DNA from: UBA2377 sp964525935
Lineage (GTDB): Bacteria > Verrucomicrobiota > Verrucomicrobiia > Opitutales > Opitutaceae
Assembly (NCBI GenBank): GCA_964525935.1
Contig: CAZGJZ010000003.1
Location: 310,001 to 374,000 of the forward strand
Direction of reading: 5' to 3'
DNA: 64,000 nucleotides
Position numbers and translations under genes: made by a program
In this document: one piece after another, positions 26,899-35,515 of the stretch
Layout: each line of letters opens with the position of its first letter
How positions within the stretch are numbered: the first letter of the stretch is position 1
Notes under the pieces: generated by a model
What the model saw: the letters and a program-made list of their open reading frames with translations, nothing else
What the model was told of the DNA's origin: nothing
Database searches by the model: none

Positions 26899-28487
26899 GG
26901 CGCAGGCGGAAAAGGGAAGAGCACGACGATCTTGGTTCCATGCCCAGGTTCGGTCTGGATGTCGAGCGAGGCGGCGAGTTCGCGCGCGCGTTCGGCGAAA
27001 TTTCCGAGGCCGTGGCCTGTGGCAGCTGCGGCGGCTGGATCAAAGCCGCGGCCGTTGTCGTGCACGGAGAGTTCGCAGTCCTGGCCGCGGCGCTGCAGGC
27101 GGATCGTGATCGCGCTGGCTTCGCCGTGACGGAGGGCATTGCTGATGGCCTCGCGCACAATCTGCAGGAGCTGGGCGCGGTGCGGCATGGACAGGCGGGC
27201 GGCCAGCGCGTCGTCGATCTCGAAGGTAAAACGCGAGGGTCGGACCGCCTGCATGAAGTCGGCGAGCGATTGCACGGCCGCCCCGAATTGCTTCTGCCCG
27301 AGTGCCACCGGCTCCAGGCGCACCAAAAAATTGCGGACGTCGCGGATGGTGGCGTTGAGCTCGGCATGGCACTGGTCGAGCAGGCTCTCGGCCGCGGCCG
27401 GGTCCCGGCGCAAGATGGCGCGCACGCTGGAGAGACTCATGCCGGAGGCATAGAGGGTCTGGATGACGCCGTCATGCAGGTCGCGGCCGAGCCGCGCGCG
27501 TTCCTCCAGAGTGAGGCGGAGCTCTTCGCGGTCATTGAACCAGGACTGCACGAGCTTGGCCATGCGGCCCAGCTCCGAGCGCTGGAGGGACAGCGGGCGG
27601 ATCGGTTCGAGGCTGCCGGTGGCGAGACTCTCGCTGATGAGGAAGAGGGGCCGCAACACCCAGCGCCAGCCGCAGAAGGACACGAGCACAATGGCGGTCA
27701 CGCCGAAGATGATGAAAATCCCGGCTTCCCAGCTGTCGGTTTCGCTGATGCGGAGCAGCTCGAGGGAATCGTAGTCCACATGCAGGACACGCAACGGCTG
27801 GTCGCGCCAGTCCCGCAGGTTGCGGTGCAGGTGGATGTGCTTGCCGATGACGAGGGAAGGCGAGCGATGGATATGGGAGGTGAGTTCGACCTCGGCCTGG
27901 CTGAGCTTGGCGAGGGAGGCGAGATGGGCGGCATCCCACCGACGGGCCACCAGCAGGTAGCCGTGGGGAGGTTGCGTGCGGGGTAGATCCTCGGAAGGCA
28001 CGATAGCCGCGCCGCGCATTTCGTAGATTTCGCCGTCAGCCTCGAAGTAGAAGTGGCAGGATTTTTCGCGCTGGATCCGGGCCAGCGGCAGCTCAAGGGG
28101 CGGAAGCGTGGGTGCGGGAGCCGGGCGGCCGCTGCGCTGGGCGACCTGGTAGAAAATCCGCCCATCGGGCTTGATGACCCAGGCGGCCTGCGCATTGAAG
28201 GTGTTCAGACTGGTGCCGAGATTTACCTCGGCCCAGACAGGATCTGGCTCCGGCCGGTCCACAAACTCGACGGCTTCCGTCCAGCGCGAGTAATCCTGCG
28301 CAAACTGTTCCAGCGAATAGCCGGTCAGCGTGATCAGCCGGTCCAGCAGTTCGCTGCGCTGCCGGCTGACATCATCAAGGATGGCCGCGGTTTCCTGACG
28401 TTCGTAAAGCCAAAGGCTGAGCAGGCTGCCCCAAAATACCATACAGAGGAGCCCGAGGAGCAGGCTGAAGCGGGTTTTGACAGTCAT
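26895..28487 (-). CDS. Sensor histidine kinase with CHASE4-like periplasmic domain
   Basis: 530 residues. Helix 1 (~8-27), a large periplasmic segment (~30-255) whose start (LLDRLITLTGYSLEQFAQDYSRWTEAVEFVD) resembles a CHASE4 sensor domain, helix 2 (~256-272), HAMP-like WVLRPLFLISESLATGS, and a HisKA_3 domain with His338 in LGRDLHDGVIQTLYASG. The ATPase has REAISNALRHGEA and HDNGRGFDP with GHGLGNFAERA. It is cotranscribed with its regulator (stop overlaps regulator start) and is divergent from rpsT. The signal is unknown; CHASE4 domains are typically in bacterial and archaeal signalling proteins. Confidence 0.88.
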   Translation of the reverse strand: MTVKTRFSLLLGLLCMVFWGSLLSLWLYERQETAAILDDVSRQRSELLDRLITLTGYSLEQFAQDYSRWTEAVEFVDRPEPDPVWAEVNLGTSLNTFNAQAAWVIKPDGRIFYQVAQRSGRPAPAPTLPPLELPLARIQREKSCHFYFEADGEIYEMRGAAIVPSEDLPRTQPPHGYLLVARRWDAAHLASLAKLSQAEVELTSHIHRSPSLVIGKHIHLHRNLRDWRDQPLRVLHVDYDSLELLRISETDSWEAGIFIIFGVTAIVLVSFCGWRWVLRPLFLISESLATGSLEPIRPLSLQRSELGRMAKLVQSWFNDREELRLTLEERARLGRDLHDGVIQTLYASGMSLSSVRAILRRDPAAAESLLDQCHAELNATIRDVRNFLVRLEPVALGQKQFGAAVQSLADFMQAVRPSRFTFEIDDALAARLSMPHRAQLLQIVREAISNALRHGEASAITIRLQRRGQDCELSVHDNGRGFDPAAAAATGHGLGNFAERARELAASLDIQTEPGHGTKIVVLFPFPPAP

Positions 28488-28624
28488 GAGACGGCATTTG
28501 GGACGCTAGCCGGGCTTCGGACGGGGGGTAAAGGGTAACCTGCGAACCGGGACCCCTTGGAAAAAACCATTGACTCCCCGGCGGGCGTTTGAGTCTTTGA
28601 CCGGCTCCAAACTCTTATCTGACC

Positions 28625-28888
28625 ATGGCCAACACCAAATCTGCCATCAAAGCCGCCCGCAAGGCAACGCGCTTCACCCTCCGTAACAAGACGACCAAGA
28701 CCCGTCTGAAGACGCTCCACAAGAAGCTCGACGCTGCCATCAAGGCCGGCGATGCCGCTGTGATCAAGACCGCTGCTGGCGAATACACGTCTGCGATGGA
28801 CAAGGCCGTGAAGTCGGGTGTCGTCCACAAGAACGCCGCCAACCGCGCCAAGGCCCAGGTGTCCAAGCACGTGTTCGCGAAGAAGTAA
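28625..28888 (+). CDS. rpsT: 30S ribosomal protein S20
   Basis: 87 residues, basic: MANTKSAIKAARKATRFTLR start and QVSKHVFAKK end, with NKTTKTRLKTL and VVHKNAANRAKAQ in between, all typical of bS20. It binds 16S rRNA early in small-subunit assembly. It is monocistronic, divergent from the kinase gene, and is closed by a strong terminator at 28923. Codon use is less G/C-biased than neighbours (AAG, AAC, GCC), as expected for a highly expressed gene. Confidence 0.97.
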   Translation: MANTKSAIKAARKATRFTLRNKTTKTRLKTLHKKLDAAIKAGDAAVIKTAAGEYTSAMDKAVKSGVVHKNAANRAKAQVSKHVFAKK

Positions 28889-28922
28889 GCCCGCTTCGTT
28901 CGTTTCCTTTTCCTGTTTTTCC

Positions 28923-28955
28923 GCCCCGCGCGCCGATTGGTGCCGCGGGGCTTTT
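28923..28955 (+). terminator. Rho-independent terminator of rpsT
   Basis: Stem arms GCCCCGCG (28923-28930) and CGCGGGGC (28944-28951) followed by TTTTA. It lies 34 bp past the rpsT stop. Confidence 0.85.
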
Positions 28956-29024
28956 ACTTTGCGAGGGGCGGAACTCTCCTTGCGGCCCGTCAACCGGTGC
29001 TGACATGGTCGGCGGCGAATCGCC

Positions 29025-31844
29025 ATGCCGCTGCCGCGCCGCCATTTTCTTCCGTGGGACCGTCCGTTGCTGCCACAGGCGGTGGCGTGGCTCGCGGGTG
29101 ACTGGGCGGGCGGGGCGCCGCTCGATCTTTCGTCGACGCTCGTGTTGGTGCCGACGAAGCAGTCTGGCCGGCGCCTGCGCGAGGCACTTGCCGCCTATGC
29201 CGCGGAGAAAAACCAGGCGGTGTTTCCGCCGAAAGTGCTGCCGCTCGCGGCGTTGATCGTGCCGGAGGCCTCGGCGAATGCGGGCCAGGTCGCGTCGCGG
29301 TTGGAATCGTTGCTCGCGTGGGCCGAGGTGTTGCAGGCGGCGGAGCCGGAGGAGTTTCGGGCGGTGTTTCCGGTCGACCCGCCGGCGCGAAACTTCAGCT
29401 GGGCGGCGAGCCTCGCGCGGGAATTTGTGCGCCTGCAAGACACGCTGGCCGAGGTCGGACTGCAGCTCAGCGATGTGCCGCAAAAAGTGGAGCCGACTTT
29501 TCCCGAACTGGAGCGCTGGCAGCAGATCGCCGTGTTGGAGCGACGGCAGGCGGCGAAACTGGCCGCGCTTGGTTTGCGCGACGGGCAGGCGGCAAAAATC
29601 CGGCAGGCGCGCGCGGCGGTCCTGCCGGCGGGCATCACGCGCGTGGTGATGATCGCCACGCCCGATCCGCGGCCGATCGCGCTGACCGTGCTCGCGCAGC
29701 ACGCGGTGCAGGTGCCGGTGGAGGTGCTGGTTTTCGCGCCGGAAAACGAGGCGGCGACGTTTGACGACTGGGGGCGCCCGCAACCCGAGGCGTGGGCGCG
29801 GCGCCCGCTGGTGCTGGCGGACTTTGAGCGGTGCGTGCAACTCTGGGCGGATCCGGCGGCGCAGGCGGCGCGCGTGGTCACGGTGGCGCAAAGTTACCGT
29901 GCGAACACGGGCATGCTCGGAGTCGGCATCGTTGATCCCGAAATCCTGCCGCTGGCGGAGACGGGTCTGCGCCAGGCGGGTCTCGGCAGTTTTAACCCCG
30001 AGGGCCGCAGCCGACATGGCGATGCGCTCTATCAACTGCTTTCGGCGCTGGCCGGGCTCGTCCGCGACGAGGCGTTTGCGACCGTTGAAATGCTGGCGCG
30101 CTGTCCCGATTTTCTGGGGTATCTCGAAACGCGGTTGGGCGGCGGTTTTTCGGCGGCGGGTTTTCTGGCGAAACTCGACCGGCTGCGCGCCCGGCATTTG
30201 CCGCCTGACCTGGCCGAGGCGCGGCGGCACGAACCGGCGATGCGCGAACTCGCGGCGGTGGAGGAATTGCGCGTGGCGCTGACGACGGGGGCTTTTCCCG
30301 GCAACGCGTCCGAGGTGCTGGCGGAAATTTTTCGCGCGCGGCAACTCGATGTCGCGAAGGAAGCCGATGCGGCGCTGGCTGCTTCGGCCGAGGCTTGGAC
30401 CGACGTGATGCATGAGGTGGCGGAAGCGACCGGCCGTTTTCAGCAGCTCACGACAGCGGACTGGTGGGAGTTGGCGCTGCGGCTTTACGGCGAAACCGTG
30501 CGCTTTGACGAAAAATCCGCGGATGCGGTTGAACTGCAGGGCTGGCTCGAACTGATCTGGGAAGATGCGCCGCACCTGATCGCAGCGGGCCTGAACGATG
30601 GGCGGGTGCCGGAGGCGATTGTGGGTGATCCGTTCTTGCCGGAGTCGCTGCGGGTCAGGCTCGGGCTCAAGACCAATGCGATGCGTTTTGCGTGCGATGC
30701 CTATGCGCTGCAGGCGCTGGCCTCGGCGCGCGCGGCGGGCGGGCGATTCGAGGTGCTGTTGGGCAAAACCTCGGCCGCGGGCGATCCGCTGCGGCCGTCG
30801 CGGTTGTTGCTGCGGTGCGCGGACGAGGGATTGCCGCAGCGTATCGCGTTTTTGTTCAAGCCAGTCGCCGCAGGGGGCGTGAATTTGCCCTGGGAGCGGG
30901 CGTGGAAACTGCGGCCGCCGGTGGTGGCGTCGCCGGAGCGGGTGGCGGTTACAGCCCTGCGCGCATGGTTGCAGTGTCCGTTCCGATTTTATCTCAGCCG
31001 CGTGTTGCAGATGGAGGCGGTGGATCCGGCGAAGACGGAGCTCGATGCGATGGATTTTGGCACGCTCTGCCACGCCGCCTTGGAAGCGATGGGCAACGCG
31101 CCGGCGATGCGCGATTGCACCGACGCGACGGTGTTGCGCGGGTTTTTGCTGGAGGCACTGGAGACGGCCGCGACGCAGCGGTATGGCCGCGAACTCACGC
31201 TGCCGCTCATCGTGCAAATGGAGGCGGCGCGGCAACGGCTCGCGCACGCGGCGGAAGTGCAGGCGGAGACGCGGAATGAAGGCTGGGTGATCGAACGCGT
31301 GGAGTGGAAATTTGCCGTGCCCGTGGGTGGCCTGACGGTGAGCGGAAAAATTGACCGCATCGACCGGCACGAAGCGACGGGTGCGATCCGTGTGCTCGAC
31401 TACAAGACCTCGGATATGCCGGTGAATCCGGCGAGGGCGCACCTGCGCGGGCGGCGGAAAAACGAAGACGTGCCCGCGTTTGCCTTGTTCGATTTCGGTG
31501 GCGGCGAGGAAGTGTGGACGGACCTGCAACTGCCGCTCTACGAACGCGCGCTGGCGGCGGAATTTCCCGCGTCGGCTGGGCCGATCCGCTGCGGGTATTT
31601 TAATCTGCCGAAGGCAGTCACGGAAACAGACATCGCGCTCTGGGAGGATTACTCGCCCGAACTGGCGGAAGCTGCATGGCGTTGCGCGGAAGGCGTGGCG
31701 GAAGCGATCCGCGCCGGCGAGTTCTGGCCACCGCGCGAGCTCAAGGGCCACGAGGCGGAATATGACGATTTTGCCGCGCTGTTCCACCACGGTGCAGCCG
31801 ACAGCGTGGAATTCAGCCGGCGGCGAACGGAGGGCAGCGCATGA
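29025..31844 (+). CDS. AddB-like PD-(D/E)XK nuclease of a double-strand-break repair complex
   Basis: 939 residues. The N-terminal region has a degraded helicase-like fold (STLVLVPTKQSGRRLREAL); a C-terminal PD-(D/E)XK nuclease is seen in VSGKIDRIDR followed by IRVLDYKTSD, with QLPLYERAL as the usual QxxxY motif. AddB proteins process DNA ends with AddA. It has LQCPFRFYLSRVL, where AddB family members hold the first iron-sulfur cysteine, but the distal CxxCxxxxxC set is not present near the C-terminus, so the iron staple seems to be missing. Its TGA overlaps the AddA-like ATG (ATGA, 31841-31844), so the pair forms one operon. Confidence 0.78.
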   Translation: MPLPRRHFLPWDRPLLPQAVAWLAGDWAGGAPLDLSSTLVLVPTKQSGRRLREALAAYAAEKNQAVFPPKVLPLAALIVPEASANAGQVASRLESLLAWAEVLQAAEPEEFRAVFPVDPPARNFSWAASLAREFVRLQDTLAEVGLQLSDVPQKVEPTFPELERWQQIAVLERRQAAKLAALGLRDGQAAKIRQARAAVLPAGITRVVMIATPDPRPIALTVLAQHAVQVPVEVLVFAPENEAATFDDWGRPQPEAWARRPLVLADFERCVQLWADPAAQAARVVTVAQSYRANTGMLGVGIVDPEILPLAETGLRQAGLGSFNPEGRSRHGDALYQLLSALAGLVRDEAFATVEMLARCPDFLGYLETRLGGGFSAAGFLAKLDRLRARHLPPDLAEARRHEPAMRELAAVEELRVALTTGAFPGNASEVLAEIFRARQLDVAKEADAALAASAEAWTDVMHEVAEATGRFQQLTTADWWELALRLYGETVRFDEKSADAVELQGWLELIWEDAPHLIAAGLNDGRVPEAIVGDPFLPESLRVRLGLKTNAMRFACDAYALQALASARAAGGRFEVLLGKTSAAGDPLRPSRLLLRCADEGLPQRIAFLFKPVAAGGVNLPWERAWKLRPPVVASPERVAVTALRAWLQCPFRFYLSRVLQMEAVDPAKTELDAMDFGTLCHAALEAMGNAPAMRDCTDATVLRGFLLEALETAATQRYGRELTLPLIVQMEAARQRLAHAAEVQAETRNEGWVIERVEWKFAVPVGGLTVSGKIDRIDRHEATGAIRVLDYKTSDMPVNPARAHLRGRRKNEDVPAFALFDFGGGEEVWTDLQLPLYERALAAEFPASAGPIRCGYFNLPKAVTETDIALWEDYSPELAEAAWRCAEGVAEAIRAGEFWPPRELKGHEAEYDDFAALFHHGAADSVEFSRRRTEGSA

Positions 31845-34800
31845 AGATCGGCCACGAGATGATCCTCGCGTCGGCGGGCTCGGGAAAAACCTATGAACTC
31901 ACGAACCGTTTCGTGCGCCTGCTCGCGCTGGGCGCGGCGCCCGAGCGGATCGTGGCGCTGACATTCACGCGCAAGGCGGCCGGCGAGTTCTTCGACGAGA
32001 TTTTGCGGAAACTGGCGCAAGCGGCGGGCGAACCCAAGGCGGCGGCGCGACTGGCGGGCGAGATCGGCGTGCCGGCGCTCGGAACGGCGGATTTTCTCCG
32101 CCTGTTGCGCATGGTGGTGGAGGCGATGCACCGGTTGCACCTCGGGACGTTCGATGGATTTTTTGCACGCATCGCGCGGAATTTTCCGCTCGAGCTGGGA
32201 CTGACGGGCGAGTTCGAGGTGTTGCAGGACTATGCGGCGCGGGTGGAGCGCGGCCGGGTGCTGCGCCGGATGTTTGAGCGGACGGGTCAGCTTTCGGAGG
32301 AGCAGAAGGAATTTATCGAGGCCTTCAAGCGGGCGACATTTGGCACGGACGAAAAACGGCTGGGCGTGCGGCTCGACCAGTTTATCGACGAACATCAGGA
32401 AGTGTTTCTCGCGGCGCCGAACGGTGACTTGTGGGGTAACCCGCAACTGATCTGGCCGGAGGGCAATGCCTGGTTTGCGGCGATGCCGCGGCGCGACGCG
32501 GCGGTGCGCGCGTTGGAGGCGGAAATTGCGCAGGCGGAGTTGAAGGAGGAACAACGCGGGCGCTGGGTGGCATTTTTTGCCGATCTCGAAACGTGGAAGC
32601 CCGGCGCACCGATGGGAAAGGGGCTGGTGTATCTTTTGGGCAACGCGCTCAAGGCCGCGCCCAGTTATGAGGTGATCGTGGTGGAACGGAAGAAGCAGTT
32701 GCTCTCGCCGGCGGCGGGCGAGGCGTTGCGCACGATTGTGGCGGCGGTGATTGGGGCGGAACTGGCGCGGCAGCTGGAGACGACGCGAGGTATCCACGCG
32801 GTGCTCGCGGCGTATGAGGCGATTTACCACAGCCTGGTGCGGCGCGCGGGGAAGCTGACGTTTGCGGATGTGCAACGGCTGCTGCTGCCGGACGCGACGG
32901 GCGGCCGGGAGCTTTCGGGCGAAGGCGCGGGCGACAACCGGCTCTTCATCGATTTCCGGCTCGATGCGGAAACGGACCACTGGCTGCTCGACGAATTTCA
33001 GGACACGAGTTTCGGGCAATGGTCGGTGTTGAAGAACCTGGTTGATGAAGCGGTGCAGGACCCGACCGGCGCGCGGAGTTTTTTCTACGTCGGTGATGTG
33101 AAGCAGGCGATTTACGCGTGGCGCGAAGGCGACCCGCGGCTGTTCCGCGAGATATTTGACCACTACAACGCGGCCCAACCTGGCCTTATTGCGGAGCGGC
33201 ATCTCGTGGAGTCGTATCGTTCGGGTCCGCCGATCATCGGCATGGTCAACGATGTGTTCGGGACGAAGGCGGCGCCAGTGCTGGCCGAACTTTTTCCGGG
33301 CGAAGCGTCGGCGGCGTGGAATCGCGAATGGCGCGATCACGCCACGGCCAAGCCGGAACTTGGTGGCCACGTGGCGCTGCTGCACGCGGAGGATGAAGCG
33401 GGTCGGTTTGCGACGACGTTGCAGTTGTTGACTGAGATCGATCCGTTGGGCCGCGGGCTGACGGCGGCGGTGTTGGTGCAGAAAAACGACACGGCGGCGG
33501 CGCTGGCGGATTTTCTGCGCCGCGAAGGCGGGCTACCGGCGGTGGCGGAGGCGGATTTGCACGTGTGCACGGATAATCCCTGTGGAGCGGCGCTACTCGC
33601 GCTGGTGAAAGCGGCGGCGCATCCGGGCGACACGCTGGCGTGGGAGCATGTGCGCATGACGCCGCTGGGCGAGGTGTTCCGGGCGGCAGGGGTCGAGACG
33701 CATGAGGCGCTGACGCGCGTGGTGCTCGGGCGGATTCATGCGGTGGGTTTTGAGCACGCGCTGGACGCGTGGTGGCAGTTGTTGGAGCCGAAGCTCGATC
33801 CGGCGGACGCATTTACGCGGCAACGGGCGAGGCAGTTCATGGCCGCGGCGGGTTTGTTTGATGCGACAGGCAGCCGTGAAGTCGCGGAATTCGTTGAGTT
33901 CATGGCGCGGCACACGGTGCGCGACGCGGACTCCGCGGCGGTGGTGCGCGTGATGACTGTGCACAAGGCGAAGGGCCTTGGCTTCGATCTGGTGATTTTG
34001 CCTGACCTGGAAGGGCAGAAACTGGGGCAGGCGCGCGATGGCATTGCGGTGCATCGTTCGGCGGCGCGCGAGGTGGAGTGGGTGTTCGACCTGCCGGCGA
34101 AGGACATTGCGACCAACGATCCGGTGCTGGCGGCGCATCTGCGTGAGGCTGAGGCGGCGGCGTGTTACGAAAAACTATCGCTGCTTTATGTGGCGATGAC
34201 GCGGGCGAAGCGGGCGATGTATCTGGTGATCAAGCCGTCGGGTAAATCGACCTCGCGCAATTTCACCAAGCTGCTTGGCGAAACGCTGGGGGAAGCGAAT
34301 GAGACCGTGCGCATCGGCCAGCTGGAATTACCCGGAGCCTATGCTGCAGGCGATGCGGACTGGCACACTCAGATCACGATGGCCTCGATCGCGGAGGTCG
34401 AGGCGACGGCGGCGGTGGGCGCGACTTTGCAACCGCTCGACCCGGCCGCGGTCAAACCGTCGCATCGCTTGGCGGCGCGCCGGCCGTCGGACGGCAAGAC
34501 GGGATTGTTACCAGCGGCGGCATTGTTTGCGGCGGGGGCCGGACATGCGGCTTCATTTGGCGCGGAGGTGCACGAAGTGTTTTCGTTGGTGGAATGGGCG
34601 GAGATGCGCCCGGCCGGGGGTTGGGTGGCGGCTTGGGCCAAGACAGGCTTGGGCGCTGACGCGCTGGCGGTTGCCCAGGCGTGTGTTGAAGCGCCGGCGC
34701 TGGCGGAAGTGTGGGCGCGTCCCGCGGTGGGCGCAGGCAAGGCGGAAGTGTGGCGGGAGCGGGCGTTTGAAGTGGTGATCGACGGGGCGTGGATCACGGG

Positions 34801-35056
34801 GGTGTTTGACCGGGTGGTGGTGGCGCGGGATGCGGCGGGCCGGGCGACGGGGGTGACGGTGTGGGATTTTAAGACGGATCGGGCGGAAACCGAAACCGAC
34901 GTGGCGGCGGCCATTGTCCGCCATGCAGGGCAGCTCAATCTCTACCGGCGCGTGGCCGCGGTGCTCACGGGGCTCGCTCTGGAGCGGGTGGTTTGCGAAC
35001 TGGTGCTGACGCGGTTGCGCCGGCGGGTGGCGATTCCGCCCGCGGGAGGCCGGTAA
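31841..35056 (+). CDS. AddA-like UvrD/Rep helicase-nuclease
   Basis: 1071 residues. Walker A is ASAGSGKT with Lys16; motif II is WLLDEFQDTS; later helicase motifs appear as GDVKQAIYAWREGD (motif III), VMTVHKAKGLGFDLVILPDLEG (motif V) and LLYVAMTRAKRAMYLV (motif VI). The C-terminus carries a RecB-like nuclease: ITGVFDRVVV, VWDFKTDRAE and QLNLYRRV. Together with the upstream nuclease gene it should act as the AddAB-type complex that resects double-strand breaks for RecA. The start overlaps the AddB-like stop by ATGA. Confidence 0.87.
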   Translation: MKIGHEMILASAGSGKTYELTNRFVRLLALGAAPERIVALTFTRKAAGEFFDEILRKLAQAAGEPKAAARLAGEIGVPALGTADFLRLLRMVVEAMHRLHLGTFDGFFARIARNFPLELGLTGEFEVLQDYAARVERGRVLRRMFERTGQLSEEQKEFIEAFKRATFGTDEKRLGVRLDQFIDEHQEVFLAAPNGDLWGNPQLIWPEGNAWFAAMPRRDAAVRALEAEIAQAELKEEQRGRWVAFFADLETWKPGAPMGKGLVYLLGNALKAAPSYEVIVVERKKQLLSPAAGEALRTIVAAVIGAELARQLETTRGIHAVLAAYEAIYHSLVRRAGKLTFADVQRLLLPDATGGRELSGEGAGDNRLFIDFRLDAETDHWLLDEFQDTSFGQWSVLKNLVDEAVQDPTGARSFFYVGDVKQAIYAWREGDPRLFREIFDHYNAAQPGLIAERHLVESYRSGPPIIGMVNDVFGTKAAPVLAELFPGEASAAWNREWRDHATAKPELGGHVALLHAEDEAGRFATTLQLLTEIDPLGRGLTAAVLVQKNDTAAALADFLRREGGLPAVAEADLHVCTDNPCGAALLALVKAAAHPGDTLAWEHVRMTPLGEVFRAAGVETHEALTRVVLGRIHAVGFEHALDAWWQLLEPKLDPADAFTRQRARQFMAAAGLFDATGSREVAEFVEFMARHTVRDADSAAVVRVMTVHKAKGLGFDLVILPDLEGQKLGQARDGIAVHRSAAREVEWVFDLPAKDIATNDPVLAAHLREAEAAACYEKLSLLYVAMTRAKRAMYLVIKPSGKSTSRNFTKLLGETLGEANETVRIGQLELPGAYAAGDADWHTQITMASIAEVEATAAVGATLQPLDPAAVKPSHRLAARRPSDGKTGLLPAAALFAAGAGHAASFGAEVHEVFSLVEWAEMRPAGGWVAAWAKTGLGADALAVAQACVEAPALAEVWARPAVGAGKAEVWRERAFEVVIDGAWITGVFDRVVVARDAAGRATGVTVWDFKTDRAETETDVAAAIVRHAGQLNLYRRVAAVLTGLALERVVCELVLTRLRRRVAIPPAGGR

Positions 35057-35117
35057 ATTCGGGCTTTACAGAGGCGGGACGGCTCAGCACGTTGACCCCT
35101 CACCAATCTCTTACACC

Positions 35118-35219
35118 ATGGGCAATCTGAAAAAGAAACGTCGTCTGAAAATGTCGAAGCACAAGCGCCGCAAGCGCCTTAAGGCCAATCGGCATAAGAA
35201 GCGCACGTGGCAGAAATAA
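35118..35219 (+). CDS. AURKAIP1/COX24-domain small basic protein (33 residues)
   Basis: A 33-residue ORF of almost only Lys, Arg, His: MGNLKKKRRLKMSKHKRRKR, then LKANRHKKRTWQK. The KMSKHKRRKRLK...RHKKR pattern matches the AURKAIP1/COX24 domain, which is related to the mitochondrial small-subunit protein mS38 and to small ribosome-bound peptides in some bacteria. A ribosomal location is therefore likely but not proven here. A T-rich terminator follows 42 bp later, so it is an independent transcription unit. It is too short for routine ORF filters. Confidence 0.85.
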   Translation: MGNLKKKRRLKMSKHKRRKRLKANRHKKRTWQK

Positions 35220-35260
35220 GCCGCGCTGCCGGCTTTGCGCCTCGCTGGCGCCCACTTTGC

Positions 35261-35288
35261 AACCCGCCGTGTTTACGGCGGGTTTTTT
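35261..35288 (+). terminator. Rho-independent terminator of the 33-residue gene
   Basis: Stem arms AACCCGCCG (35261-35269) and CGGCGGGTT (35276-35284) with loop TGTTTA and a run of seven T. A strong signal. Confidence 0.9.
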
Positions 35289-35515
35289 TGTTTCCCGTTG
35301 GCTTTAAGGCGGAACGGAGAGGTTAAAGAAAAGGTAAATGGCGACTCCCGAGGGGTTAAGGTCGGCATTTAATCTTGTCATGAGGCAGGAGTCTCAGCAT
35401 TTTCGCCGGTCTCCAGCCATTACGTCTTACCACTTGTGCACGGCTAGCCCCCCAGAGTGCCAGTGCTAGTGCTTCCTTCAACTAACCCAATTATCCGCCG
35501 GCTCCTCACTGTCGC
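35289..35515 (+). other. Leader region of the pilM operon, no gene seen
   Basis: 227 bp between the terminator and pilM hold no convincing ORF or RNA gene. A clear -24/-12 or -35/-10 pair could not be recognised. The stretch is lower in G+C than its surroundings (around 35320-35480), which fits a promoter and 5' leader for the five-gene pilus operon that follows. Confidence 0.4.

Noticed and set aside
28565..28620. Promoter of rpsT from two TTGAC boxes (TTGACT 28570, TTGACC 28597)
   Set aside because: No -10 hexamer at the right 16-18 nt distance is convincing for either box.
35289..35515. Sigma-54 type -24/-12 promoter before pilM
   Set aside because: No TGGCAC-N5-TTGC match was found by eye, even though pilin genes often use sigma-54.
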